A stretch of 64,000 nucleotides of DNA, taken from Pyrenochaeta sp. MPI-SDFR-AT-0127. Taxonomy: Eukaryota > Ascomycota > Dothideomycetes > Pleosporales > Cucurbitariaceae. Below the pieces are notes generated by a model. The model was not told the origin of the DNA and made no database searches. It worked only from the letters and a program-made list of their open reading frames with translations. Of this stretch, positions 1 to 10,874 are shown in pieces; positions within the stretch are counted from its first letter, which is position 1; each line of letters opens with the position of its first letter. A program made the position numbers and the translations under genes. The DNA lies in NCBI GenBank assembly GCA_020747015.1, contig JAGTJM010000031.1:62001-126000 (forward strand), in the 5' to 3' direction.

Positions 1-219
1 AGCGTGAAGAATTGCAGGTGGAAACGAACCTGGTAGGGGCCAAGTAGAAGAAAGAGTCGAGCGGAGGAAGGTTTAACCGAATGAGCAGAAGTGCGGGGAT
101 GTGGAATGGCTTGCAGTCGAAGCAGAAAGAGTTCCAATCTGCAAATTAACTCTTGAGGTTCCCCCAGCTCTTGGATATTTCTCTTTCAACCTTCTCACCT
201 GGCGTTGTCTCGTCTAAAT

Positions 220-2129
220 ATGGAGGAGACGACGGACGTAAACACGGTTGTGCCGCCCATCAAAAAAATGCGACTGCCGCCCAAGATTGATTTGACTCTA
301 TCCACCTTGGAAGATGGCACCCAAGTAAGCACGCTGGACAGAATCTGCAAAGGTAGCCAATATCATAGTTTCATGCATAGAATCACAGCCCTGAGGGCAA
401 ATCCTCCCAAGCGCAACGAGGGCACATGTCGCTGACTTTGTACTTCCAGACGTGCAAGCCCCGGCCACAGAACGACCTACGGATAAGCAGTTCTGGCTAA
501 GTAGCGACCATGATAAGCCAAATCTGCCCTTTCTCCGGGACCACTTTCATCGACAGGGTCGTTTGGAAGAGGAACAAGCCTTATGGATTATCCGAACTGG
601 AACCGACATCCTGCGGTGTGAAGACACTTTGCTCACGGTGAAGGCTCCAATGACAATTTGTGGCGACATATTTGGCCAATACTACGACCTTATGAAGATT
701 CTAGAGGTAGGTGGCGATCCATACGAGACGCCATATCTGTTTCTGGGCAATTACGTCAACCATGGTCGATTTGGTATAGAGGTAATTAAGAGTCCTCTAA
801 CCATGGCCCCCAGTAGTTTGACAAATCAATACAGTGTATCCTATACCTCTGGTCGCTGAAAATCAGCTACCCTCAAACTTTTTGGCTACTGCGTGGTAAT
901 CACGAATGCCGCCATATGACAGACTCCTTCACCTTCAAAGCGGAGTGCATACACAAATATTCCAAGGATGTCTATGAAGCGTGCATGGAGTCATTTGATT
1001 GTCTTCCTTCAGCTGCAGTCATCAACGAAAAACTCCTTTGTCTTCACGGAGGCCTATCTCCCGAGCTTCAGACTCTCGATCAGTTGAGAGAAGTGTGTGG
1101 CACTATCAAGTTTTTGGGGCAAGTCGCTAAAACTTCAAAGATTGATCGATTTTGCGAGATTCCGACTTCTGGACTCATGTGCGACATTCTCTGGTCAGAT
1201 CCAATGGAAGCTTATGGCCAAGAAACGATTGCCGACTCATTCATACCCAACGAGAAGCGAGGCATCTCCTATTCCTTCGCCTACCAAGCAGTTTGTGAGT
1301 TTCTTGAGAGGAATAATCTTCTCTCAATCATTCGAGGTCACGAACCACAAGAGCAAGGATACCGACTATATCGGAAACCAGAAAATGCAGTATTCTCGAG
1401 TCTTATGGCAGTATTCAGCGCACCCAACTACAAAGATCTGTACAAGAACAGAGCTGCCATGATCAAATACGAGAACAATGCCATCGACATTAAACATTTC
1501 GACTGCTCACCCCACCCTTTCTGCCTCCCCAACTCGATGGATGCGTTCACCTGGTCCCTGCCCTTTGTCGCCGAGAAAATAGTGGACATGTTACTCGCCA
1601 TTTTAATTATCTGCTCTCGACGCAGGGAGGTAGACTGGAAGGGCGACAGGAAGGAAGGCAGAGAGGAAGACCTCCTCCTCTCTGCGCCGGTCTCTGCACC
1701 AATCGGATACTCTGCCAACGACCCTGACAGTGTGGAATTCAAGCGTAGAGCAATAAAATATAAAACGCTGGCGGTCGCACGCATGTCTCGTGCATTTTCC
1801 GTTTTGCGCCAAGAATCGGAGGCTGTGTCGTCTTTCAAGGTACCTGTCGGTGATCGTCTATCTGCTGATACACTGGTTGTAGGGGGAGAAGCGCCCAAAG
1901 ACACGGTGCAGACCTTTGAAGATGCGCAAAAACTCGATCTCGTGAATGAACGGTTGCCTCCAAGCCACCAGCAGATTCTCTTCAACATGGAACAGGAAAA
2001 GATGGAGGCTCTCTACAGAGCCTGCGAAGCAACGTCTGAGGACAGTCAACTAGGCAGACGGATCGCAGTAAGTGAATTTGCGCTTTTTATGTTTTTCGAT
2101 AAGCACTAAAACCCTTACAGTGGTGCTAG
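220..2129 (+). CDS. Calcineurin A (PP2B catalytic subunit) paralogue with substituted active site; putative pseudophosphatase
   Basis: Five exons: 220-352, 450-781, 835-1092, 1141-2067, 2121-2129. They sum to 553 codons (552 aa), close to the usual fungal calcineurin A length. Each join restores the family alignment, for example GIE|CILYLW across 782-834 and LRE|IDRFCEIP across the 48-nt in-frame intron 1093-1140. Phosphoesterase core about residues 60-360, then a calcineurin-B-binding helix (SMDAFTWSLPFVAEKI), a calmodulin-binding helix (RRAIKYKTLAVARMSRAF) and an autoinhibitory-like stretch ending NERLPPSH. The motif GD[IV]HGQ reads GDIFGQ (His to Phe at 119) and GDYVDRG reads GNYVNHG (Asp to Asn at 145 and 148, Arg to His at 149). 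RGNHE (175-179), HGGLSPE (from 226) and R-x-HE (306-309) remain. In the family these motifs bind the two metals and the phosphate, so normal phosphatase activity is unlikely. Start is the first in-frame ATG. It could be a regulatory pseudoenzyme or a recent duplicate beginning to decay. Confidence 0.85.
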
Positions 2130-2522
2130 AGTAGAAGAGACGAAGACCTTACGAAGTAAACGGCCAACAGAGGTCCACGATGGAGGTCTACTGCGACACA
2201 AACTTTTGGAACATCAGTCCTTTAAAGTCCCTAGATCTGAAGAGAATTAAGCTGAAACTGAAACCATTACAACATCTAGTCTTAGAAGCATTCGACCGAT
2301 CTAATCAACAAAAATTAATTAGATAGTTCGAATTACCTTACTGTAAATCCACGCTCAGCCTTCCCCAAAGACCAGGTCCTATAAATCTGAACTCAAAGTA
2401 ATTGTACTGCATAATATAAAACCTAACGTGTTTCACGACCGAGCGGCGCACCCTAACAAAGTCGTGCCTAATACATGTCTATTACAACAACACTACAACA
2501 GTGCATAAACGTGTAGCCTAGG

Positions 2523-2623
2523 TCTACTTATATTCTACACCACCAGACACAACAGCATTAGCAGAAGTCTCGCATATCTACTTACTTCCTACACCACCGA
2601 ATGCACCAGCACTAGCAGAAATC
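2523..2623. repeat. Imperfect tandem duplication, 2 copies, 54-bp period
   Basis: Copy 1 is at 2523-2569 and copy 2 at 2577-2623. Both begin TCTACTTA, share CTACACCACC in the middle and AGCAGAA near the end, with scattered substitutions, many of them transitions. They are separated by 7 bases. Confidence 0.8.
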
Positions 2624-3319
2624 CTTAATTTTCCCTATATGAGTCAAGTTAAGTAGTGTTGAAAAGTTGCCGTTGCATGTTCTGATTTTCGGCCACGCGG
2701 GGTGTTTGGTCACAGGGTAACGCACGGTTTCGATCTGAGGTGAATCTTAAATCTCATAATAATTCTTGATACAAACATCCTCTCTCTTGAGGTCAGAGAT
2801 TTGAATCTCTTCTCTACGTCTTCTAAATTCTCATACTACGCTCAGCCTCCGCTTGGTTGTAGATAAGTGCCCAAGAGCCAAGTTTTGATCCCCTCTTAGC
2901 ACAGTTGTCATCAATCAAGTAAGTGGGGCTAACAACCTCAGATTGACTTGATTGATAACCACATTTAGCCTAGCAGTTACTTGGATAGGTTTAACTCCTA
3001 CCTATCTAGGTAAGCGCCTGAAGTCGAGGCTCAGATTGACTTGCTTGTTGCCCAGTCTGCCTCTTAGCGCTGGTGCTAACGCTTTCAAAGATGCCAACAA
3101 ATTCATGGTACTGCCACTATTCATATTCTATATGATGTCTTGGAACGCGGTGGAAGTAGTTGAAAAATCATCTTGGACTGGATTGCGCGAGGTCAGGTGG
3201 TGCCACGGATTTGTAGTTGGTAGCGTCGAGACCTTCATTTTACTCTACCAGCACCTTTCCGTCCGTCGTTTTCTTCCTTTCGGTCCAATTGCAAGTGCCA
3301 ATGTGCTACGTCTTCACCG

Positions 3320-3347
<28 letters not shown>
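3320..3347. repeat. TC dinucleotide microsatellite
   Basis: About 14 uninterrupted CT units, directly visible. It creates artefactual SLSLSL-type ORFs. Confidence 0.95.
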
Positions 3348-3351
<4 letters not shown>

Positions 3352-3846
3352 CATAGCAGCCAGCTCATGCACCTGACCAACATACCAACGTGGCTTTTAC
3401 GGCCTGAAGCCCGGCGAAGTTACACCGCTAGCGCAAACCGTCAAAGCTGATACACTCGCAAACATTCTTCTTTGAGAGAAGTTTGGCCGCGATGTTTCCA
3501 GATTACAAACAAGGTCGTGCTCGCGAACAGGCCATGAGATCGAGACCGTATAAATATGTCAAAGCTTCTGCCAATCGCATCTCAAAACTGCCTAATGACG
3601 AATCCAATCTTAGTTATGCTCCGATTTCAAGGTTCATGACGAGAAGGTGCACAGGCTCAGGGTCAAGACAGGGATAGGTAAACAGGGGTCTGCGATATGT
3701 ACGCTGTCTGCTTTATCTTGGAGGGATGATGCGCGATGATCACCGCGGTCGGTCCGAACACACCAGCGACGGTAATGCTTGACCGGCAACGCCATCGCAT
3801 CCGGCCTTCCCGATCTCGGCATATCCTTAATGTTTCGGTAAGTATG

Positions 3847-5877
3847 CTATAGCAGAACAATGTCTTGAAGCTCTGATTCAGACTCCGGCCACATCTCTCC
3901 GTACATCATCCCATGCACGAACACATGAGTAATCAGCCGGTAGCCCCCTTCAACAGGACGTATGACCAGTGGCATCTCCAGGCCGCTTATAATGACAATC
4001 TTGTCACCTGCTTCTATAGATACCGGTAATGGATCTGGAGCGGTCCCAAAGTATTCGTGCTCGGTGTAGAAGAAACACTTCATTGCCACGCTCACCATTG
4101 CGAGATTATGGAAATCATTCCTAGCAAATGCTAGAAAAGAAATAGTCTGCTCTGAGACCTGATCTTTGAATTTTCGTAGATAATCGTAGCGTCGACTTGG
4201 TTCATGCGGTATTTTGTCTCCAAAGTTCATGCGTCGAAGGCCGCTGGCTAGCAAGTCGAGCTCGTCAAGGCCCATGTTGTCATACCAGTCGCTGAAAGAA
4301 TTGTCCTTAGCGGCAGCGGCATTTGAGCGTGGAAAGTCCTGGGTCAATGTTCGCTGTAGCACTTCTTTTGACGGTTCACCCGTTGGGTAATCGGCCCATT
4401 TGCTGATGTCAATCCAGCTCCTGAAAATGGCACTGACATCGTGTTGAAATTGCATAAACTCGTCTTGTGGCGTGTCGACCTCATCGCCTATGGTCAGTGA
4501 GGTAAATCTTTCAGAGCTAGGCATTGGTTGCCCCTTTAGTATGATCGTATCAACAATTTTACCTCGCACTATTAATGCTTTCTGGTCTTCGCTGAACCTC
4601 CATGTATGTGCTGCGGGCCCTGATGCTGCGAATCGGTCTCGAAGAACACCATATCTCGAGTCATGTGGCTCGAATCCAGCTTCTGACCAGTCAGGTACCC
4701 ACGATGCTAACTCTCCGAGCCGTCGGTCTGATGGAACGTGATACAAGACATAAAGGTTCTTGTCGTACTCGATTACAGCCGCCGTGGCCTCTCGATATAC
4801 GTCTTCTACTGGCATTGAGTAGTTTGGTTTGGGAAATGGTACGTCCAGCTCTTTAAAGAGACCATAAAGGGCAAAGACTTTGTCTTTAGGATCTCCAGAT
4901 AGTTTTTGCCGAGTGTTGGCCATAATATCACATGGGACAGGGTCATTATGATAAGTCCCCTTATCATCGTCCAACATTTCTCTTGCCCCTGGAATGCGTC
5001 GGACCACAAGATACGTAAAAAGTTGTCTCTGAAGTGCGGTTGCTTCTTTCCATCGACCCCACTGGTATTGGCTGGTCTTCAGTGTGTCCATGGCCATGAG
5101 CAAAGTCGTCCACTTAACCTCAAGGCTGCCACAACGGAAGACGATTCGATCCACGAAAGCCAATGTGACCTCTTGAATGGTCCACATTCGATAGAACCAT
5201 GAGCATTCGAACAGTGGGCCAAATGGATCATCGGCTTGATTTGTCACACCTAGCTGGAGTAAGTTAAAGCAGAATTGAGAGCTAGCTCTGGAAAGCTTAC
5301 TATCAGATATGCTCTTTGTATGATCGCGCATCAACTGCTGCACAACTCTCCGATCGGCCCCGCTCTCTATTTTTTCAACACACAATTTCGCAATTTCTAC
5401 CAGCTTGCTCATCGCAGCTTCGACGGGTTTGTTTTCCCCGCCCAACCATACAACTACTTTTGCAGCGCTCTTGTAAATTTCGCCCATTAGCGCAACATGG
5501 GTATTCCGCTCTGCAAGGCTCGCATCGATTTTCTGCTGATCGATACAGATGCTGTCAATCCACAAGATCTTTGTCTCTGTCGTACTTCGCAGCTGTCGAA
5601 TCGCTGCATCGCAGTTGGGAGTGATTAATAGGCTCTTGCCGTCACAGTTGACCTCACAATTCGGTGTTTGGCCATCCCATGTGTAAGACAGAGCCGTGTA
5701 ATGGGCACCCCATTCTGGATAGTCATTTAAGGAAATAGCTTCCAGGCTGCAATGAATAGGTGCTGAGATGTCTCCTGCAGGCTGTAGCTCGAGTACGCGG
5801 GTCGCACGAGGCCCTTTGAGAGGTTTATGAAAGTACTGCTGCCAGTATCTCTTGATCACTGACAAGGGAGTTGACAT
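3847..5877 (-). CDS. HET (heterokaryon incompatibility) domain protein
   Basis: Single-exon ORF of 676 aa from the ATG at 5877; the reading frame is open a further 23 codons upstream but without another ATG. The N-terminal half shows HET-domain hallmarks: ALSYTW at about 62-67, then LLITPNCDAAIRQLR, LWIDSICIDQQ at about 104, and the block ending in KVVVWLGG. The middle has WTIQEV and FALYGL, typical of the same family. The C-terminal segment (GDKIVIISGLEMPLVIRP, then RLITHVFVHGMMYGE) matches the usual HET-protein tail. HET domains act in the cytoplasm and trigger cell death on non-self recognition; the partner here is unknown. No disabling lesion is seen. It has no obvious operon-like partner, being flanked by gene-poor DNA. 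Confidence 0.9.
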   Translation of the reverse strand: MSTPLSVIKRYWQQYFHKPLKGPRATRVLELQPAGDISAPIHCSLEAISLNDYPEWGAHYTALSYTWDGQTPNCEVNCDGKSLLITPNCDAAIRQLRSTTETKILWIDSICIDQQKIDASLAERNTHVALMGEIYKSAAKVVVWLGGENKPVEAAMSKLVEIAKLCVEKIESGADRRVVQQLMRDHTKSISDSKLSRASSQFCFNLLQLGVTNQADDPFGPLFECSWFYRMWTIQEVTLAFVDRIVFRCGSLEVKWTTLLMAMDTLKTSQYQWGRWKEATALQRQLFTYLVVRRIPGAREMLDDDKGTYHNDPVPCDIMANTRQKLSGDPKDKVFALYGLFKELDVPFPKPNYSMPVEDVYREATAAVIEYDKNLYVLYHVPSDRRLGELASWVPDWSEAGFEPHDSRYGVLRDRFAASGPAAHTWRFSEDQKALIVRGKIVDTIILKGQPMPSSERFTSLTIGDEVDTPQDEFMQFQHDVSAIFRSWIDISKWADYPTGEPSKEVLQRTLTQDFPRSNAAAAKDNSFSDWYDNMGLDELDLLASGLRRMNFGDKIPHEPSRRYDYLRKFKDQVSEQTISFLAFARNDFHNLAMVSVAMKCFFYTEHEYFGTAPDPLPVSIEAGDKIVIISGLEMPLVIRPVEGGYRLITHVFVHGMMYGEMWPESESELQDIVLL

Positions 5878-6601
5878 GTTGATTGTATAGATGACTAATA
5901 AAACCGTGTGTGGTACAGACTTGGGGCAACGAAACCTCAAAGTCAAGGCTCTGTTACCCCACTTGTTGCCTGCTGCACTTGCTCTTAAGGTCGGTGAAAA
6001 CTGACCGACCTGGACTTCCCCATTCGGTTAGCTCCGTATCGCCAGTTTAAAAGTAAAATAACGCCCGTGTCATGAGCCGCTCCCCCTCTGATCAGCCTGC
6101 ACCGCCACAGCTCAGGACGCTTAGGTCTCGCTCATGCTTGGTGACTAGATTTGACTAGGTCCGCCGTTGGTGCTGATTATGGATACTTCAGTGCGACGCC
6201 ATTTGCATTAGGTGGGTGTTCCCAATATGGGCCCAGGAGGATGAAGAAGTTGGCCTTAAAAAGGGCCACACTGAAATGAGCCTCATTCTACTTCACCATG
6301 GCGCGTAGCTCGAATACTGCAGCCTACACAACTACCGCGCCGCATATCGCTGACTCATCACCAGATGCCTATTCACCCTGGCTGGTGGCTGTTGCGTTGG
6401 TGGCGGGGCTAATCCGCGCCGCAGGCCAGAGCTGACGTATCGTTTGTGCTGGTTCGGGCACCGTACTTTCCTCTTCCTGCAACTTCCTGTGTTCAACAAC
6501 AAAGAACGTATCCCTCAATCTACATCTTCAATACCGATCTCCTCTCCACGAACAACGCATCAAAACAACTGTTCCAGTCTCTAGCCACCCGTTCACCAAA
6601 C
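5878..6601. other. Divergent intergenic region
   Basis: Shared upstream region of the HET gene (left) and the Cys-rich gene (right). An ATG-initiated 46-codon ORF at 6298-6438 (+), beginning MARSSNTAAY, is present but has no supporting feature. Nothing else is recognised. Confidence 0.5.
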
Positions 6602-7098
6602 ATGCTTGCATACTGTCACCAACTAGAAAACAATTATCTCAAGCACGAGGTAAACCCAGCGTCTATTTAGCATGGCCTACCTCTAACTGACCTATCCCTC
6701 AGGACCCAGAGCACGAGCACATAGAAACATCCTGCACGCTCGACAACTGCGCACAGTGCGGCTGTACAGAAGAGCTGACAGATCACTGCCGTCATTGCTA
6801 CCACTGTCAGACATGTTCGAGCGCGGTGTGGTTCGGCTGCCGTGTATGCCCTCACTCACCGGTGCCGAGCGTGTATCGCTCGTGGTTCAAGAATAAAGTA
6901 CTTGCGGCGAAGAGCGGGAAACCTGGCGGGGGCACAGAGAAGACGGGTGATGGCCAAGAGAAGGAAGATAGATTGACTGAGCAAGAGAGGCGGCATGCTG
7001 CTCGTGGACCATCGCCGGAGTCGCCGGATTTTTCGTACGCGTTGGTGGACGATAGGATTCAGCAGCTTCGTCCACCGTCGCTAGATTTGTCGGATTAG
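6602..7098 (+). CDS. Small Cys-rich, zinc-ribbon-like hypothetical protein
   Basis: Two exons: 6602-6649 and 6703-7098, joined across a 53-nt GT-AG intron; 147 aa. No ATG occurs in frame upstream of 6602. Residues about 26-65 contain four closely spaced cysteine pairs (CAQCGC, HCRHCYHCQTC, GCRVC) with interspersed histidines, which suggests one or two zinc sites. The C-terminal half is charged and low-complexity (Lys/Gly/Glu-rich, then acidic). There is no signal peptide, so an intracellular protein is likely. I do not recognise the family and assign no function. Confidence 0.6.
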
Positions 7099-7811
7099 TC
7101 GGACGCGTTGGAGAGCGAGAGTGAGGCGAAGAAGTAGGGCGAGGCGAATACTCCACCAGGTAGCCCGCCGCGACAATGAAATCAGCCATGTTGTATAGCC
7201 AAGGTTAGCCTTCACGCGCGATATTGGGCATGGATACACTACCCCAGTCATTCAACGTTAGCGAGAGAAAAGAGATGTTCATCATTAGTTCGCACTACAA
7301 AGAACACCAACGCTTGTCTGAGGCTATCCCAGCGAACATCGTAAGAAAAGTCCTAGCCAGACTCCACTTTTGAAACGCTGCCCCAATCTCCTCCGGGTGT
7401 GTCCATAAGTTCAAATCAATCTGTGCTTGCACAACACCGTTCTGTACAGGGGACTAAGGCATTAGAAACACGGAGGATCATTCAAAATGACACGCAATCA
7501 ATTATTGAGTAGAATATTCTGGGTGATTCTTAACTTAGGTATTCTCTGATGACAATATTGGGAAGCAGATTTTTCAGTGACATTCTCGAGATAGATTTGA
7601 AGGCAATTGACAAAGACTCTTAATAATACTTTACACCGCCAGTAGGTTTGTTGACTTGGCCTAAGTACAGGAGCGATGGAGAAGAGAGAAAAGAAGTTTA
7701 AGAAGAAGTTCAATACATGTTCGTAAACATGTTTTTGGTGCGAAGCAAGACGGAAGTTCTTGAATCGTACAAAGCACGATTGTAGAACAACCCATTGCTT
7801 AGAGCTGATAC
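7099..7811. other. Intergenic, nothing recognised
   Basis: AT-rich sequence between the 3' ends of the Cys-rich gene and the convergent RNase gene. ORFs crossing it on the minus strand are read-through of the RNase 3' end in a wrong frame. Confidence 0.5.
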
Positions 7812-8474
7812 TTAAGCATTCTTGCACGCGCGAAAGCTTCCATCGCCTGAACCAGCTCCTCCACGATGCGTGATAGCAGTGCAATAAGTGAAAGTCCTTG
7901 TCTCTCCTTGCTTGATGTTCGGCGAAATAGCGATTACGCGATCTGGTCCTTGGCCACCCTGTGCACCGCCATTCCATACAGGATTAGCGAGAGGGAATTC
8001 GAAAAATTTTGTATTTGGCTGTCCCGTTTTGCATCCCGCAATTGCGTCAAGTGCAGTAACAACATCCGCGTCGGTGGGAACTCCCTTGTTGTTACCATAC
8101 TGTTGCGGATAGGCTCGCGTACCTGCCTTGGCTGGAAGAACGATTTCTTAGTTTCCGCCTACGCAAATAGCTGTCTGACTTGGGAGACTTACGCTTCTGA
8201 GCAGGCGGAAGCTTGTAAGCTGATACAAGGGCGTTGAAGGAGGACTGGACAAGTTCTCGAGAGTATACCGTCCCTTGCTGGAAGTTAGAGAATATATTCC
8301 GCACTATGTCGTAAGACTGGTGTAAAACGATGGAAGAAGCGTACCACCGCAATCAGCAGCAAAAATGGCTGCCCTTTTTTCGAGTCCACCTAGATTACTT
8401 GAGACGCCGGGGGTAGGAACTGCGGCAACAATGGCTGTAGTCGCCAAAATCTGGATGAACGTGAGGAACTGCAT
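7812..8474 (-). CDS. Secreted ribonuclease T1/F1-like protein (effector candidate)
   Basis: Three exons on the minus strand: 8474-8345, 8273-8193 and 8131-7812; 176 aa. Splicing uses GT-AG at both introns, with an AAG acceptor for intron 1. Residues 1-16 form a hydrophobic signal peptide followed by VPTPG and a Lys-Arg site. The mature part follows the fungal guanyl-specific RNase (T1) pattern: DCGG near the start, a YPQQYGN segment, FFEFPL, a GGxGPDRV segment and ITHRGG with cysteines at both ends. The family's catalytic Glu, Arg and second His are present; the first catalytic His (YPHKY in RNase T1) is Gln here. Secreted RNase folds are used both as nutritional enzymes and as effectors; loss of one catalytic residue leaves activity uncertain. 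It lies in gene-poor DNA among other secreted genes. Confidence 0.85.
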
Positions 8475-9166
8475 TGTAGAGAGTGTCCTGAGTGGATTGA
8501 AAAGAGTGTATGTGGTGAATTGCAAAAGATTGACTTGAGTGATGGTAAGTCTGTCTTGGTGCAGAAGCCCTCCTTTTAACTATGAAACTCTCTGGAAAGG
8601 ACCGATTTCACGTTCAGCTCGTTCCTCACGGGTAAAATGACAATGATTGTGTTTCGGTCCGCAAAGCTATAAACCTCTACTGAAATATGTCTCGGACCGC
8701 AAACAACTCGAAACAACGCATAACAGTCAAAACTCTAGTCCACGACAATTATGGATATCGATTCGGCGTTGACACTTGGACACGACCATATCTCATGCTC
8801 AAGTATCTAGTATATACTCATTTGATGCTTTCAATCCTCTTCACATGCTTCAGGGTTTTAAGTCATCGATACAAGCACTCATGTGTTATCTTACTGTACA
8901 CAAACCAATTCAAGGAGCAGCTACGGCAGTATGTAACGCTGACCATTTGCGTCTTAGTGATTCATGATCTTGTGCTACGTATAGATGCCGTATTTGGCGT
9001 AAACCGTATTTAGTACATACCACCGGAAGAAGATGTTTATTGTAAAGTTCTATATCTAGGCCCAACAAGATCCTTGACCCTGGTAAAGATGACTTCCGCT
9101 TTGTGCGCTTGCGCACAAATTTGAGAATACTGTTTAGCATATGGTATTGAGCCGAAGAAACAAGGG
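8475..9166. other. Intergenic, nothing recognised
   Basis: AT-rich, short ORFs only. It contains the promoter of the RNase-like gene (T/C-rich just upstream of 8474) and the 3' side of the DUF3632 gene. Confidence 0.5.
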
Positions 9167-10174
9167 CTAGTCGACCTCATTCTCGACCGCACTCATTGCC
9201 TCGCTCGCCTTCCTGGCATAGCCCCGTGCGCTAACTTCCACCTCTTCGCTTCTCGCAATTTCAAAGAACCTCCGTTTCCAAAATGCCCATCGCTCTAAGC
9301 TGAAGCCACTCTGCTCAATGCCGCTTGCAATATGATCACGCTTGTAGTTCTGTTTGCAGAGCTGGTAAATTCTTTTCCCTGCAAGGAAGATCCAAGCAAC
9401 AGCTGGTGGTCCGAACATAGCCGCATGTTCCCGGGGCTGAATCATTGTGCCAGGATGTTCGACAGCCTCCTGCAAGCAAACTTCGGCGTAGATTGATAAG
9501 TCTACCATCTCGGGGACGCGACTCAGACACGTGGCCGCGAACGTGTTGGCGTTGAGGAAAGGAGTCGCCTGAGCAAGCCACTCCCCTTCCATGATATCTT
9601 CACTGGCGTCAATCCCTATAAAAGTGAGCTGCCGAATCTTCTGTATACATATTTTTCGGGATCTCTATAAGATATTTGACTTACCGATTCCATACTCTCG
9701 AAAAGCCAAGGCCCAAGCAGGTAGGTCTGTCCAGTATCGGCCTCCCCATTCATGTGTAAGAGCATTCCCATGCTCATCTAAGACGTCTGGAAGCTTTCTG
9801 ATTGAGCTAAGCAAGTCGACGAGTCGCTCATTGACCTCGGTGTCACTACCAAGGGCTCGGACTGCACTGCATAAGATGTACCAGACCGATGCAATACGTA
9901 GATCACTCGGATTTTCTTTGATGATAGGCTCATATATGACCGAAACTTTTCTAGCTGCAGCTTCTGGGGTCAGATCGCCTCTGATGATATTCTCATACAC
10001 ATCAATCGTTTGCTGATCCACTACATTTTGGCGTTCTTTGGATAGACGTTCATTCTTGATCCACGCTTCCATGGTCATGCTGGAGGACTGCAAGTATTGT
10101 GTTCCCAACCTCTGTAATAACAAGCTGTTGAGATTCTGTACTTCTTGGGGCCACGTTAGTCTTCTAGACCGCAT
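9167..10174 (-). CDS. DUF3632 family protein
   Basis: Two exons, 10174-9685 and 9615-9167, joined by a GTAAGT...TAG intron; 312 aa. The fungal DUF3632 pattern is visible: a helical N-terminal region, then a segment with RYWTDLPAWALAFREYG spanning the splice site, then FLNANTFAATCLSR and a helix MVDLSIYAEVCLQEAVE, and a C-terminal WAFWKRRFFEIA. These blocks match the order seen in the family (W-xDLP, N-x-FAA, Ala-Leu helix, W-RRF). The family has no known function. The start is tentative: 10174 is the first in-frame ATG; an upstream exon cannot be excluded because the frame stays open to 10198. Confidence 0.75.
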
Positions 10175-10874
10175 AAGTTCGTGACTTTCGGTACTCACAA
10201 GATCCTAGCGATCGGAAGCAGCGGTGTGATATTCTTGAAAGATGGAACAACGGTGTCCTTGCGGTATGCAATGTGAAAGAGAAGGCACGGCGAAATTTAA
10301 CCAAGAAATCGAGGTTAGAGAAGGCGCAGTCGAAAGGCAAGGTGACATTCGGCATGAATACTTAAGCCTTGGAGATCGTTCCGTTGAAGCGTCGGCTTTT
10401 CTACGGCGCCGTCGATGCCGTAGTTAAACACATTGCAAGGATACCATGGCTAAGCCTTGGGTGCCAAGCGTCCGTGTCTGAGACATTTGCTAGATCGATT
10501 GGGAATATACTTCGAACAGCTACCCAAATGCATTCACTTCTTACATAAATGCTAGTGTCGTCACAAATTACTACCGTCGGTGAACCACAGGTGCTGAAGT
10601 AAATCACCGACATGATTTCGCGCCGCTTCATTGGAGTGGCATGCTGTTATACGAGGTTACAAGGACTCATTTGATCCTTGAATAATGAAGTATGGAGCGG
10701 TCCGAACAGTGGTACTGTTGTTAATCTTCATCACAGTGTTCCGGCTGAGCCGACACTGTAACTATAAATCTGGCCCAAACCACACACATATCGCTCATCA
10801 AGCTGTTCAGAATCCTTCCACTTGACAGTAAATCACACATTTATCCTCCAATCCTACTTCCAAACTCTTTAACT
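10175..10874. other. Divergent intergenic region
   Basis: Between the DUF3632 gene and the small secreted protein. A TATA-like TATAAAT lies at about 10762, roughly 110 bp upstream of the next ATG, and the leader is C/T-rich. No gene seen. Confidence 0.5.

Larger units (their letters stand above)
2130..3846. other. Intergenic stretch, no convincing gene
   Basis: No supported gene. The ORFs here lack family resemblance and run across simple sequence. It holds an imperfect 54-bp tandem duplication (2523-2623) and a TC microsatellite (3320-3347). Around 2760-2820 there is a short stretch loosely like a tRNA B box but no cloverleaf could be drawn. Confidence 0.6.

Noticed and set aside
1428..1988. 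186-codon ORF on the minus strand
   Set aside because: Antisense to the calcineurin A paralogue, whose family resemblance and splicing are clear.
2760..2900. tRNA-like B-box sequence
   Set aside because: No acceptor or anticodon stem could be paired; too degenerate to call.
3217..3450. ORFs with SLSLSLSL tracts
   Set aside because: Produced by the TC microsatellite; no other coding sign.
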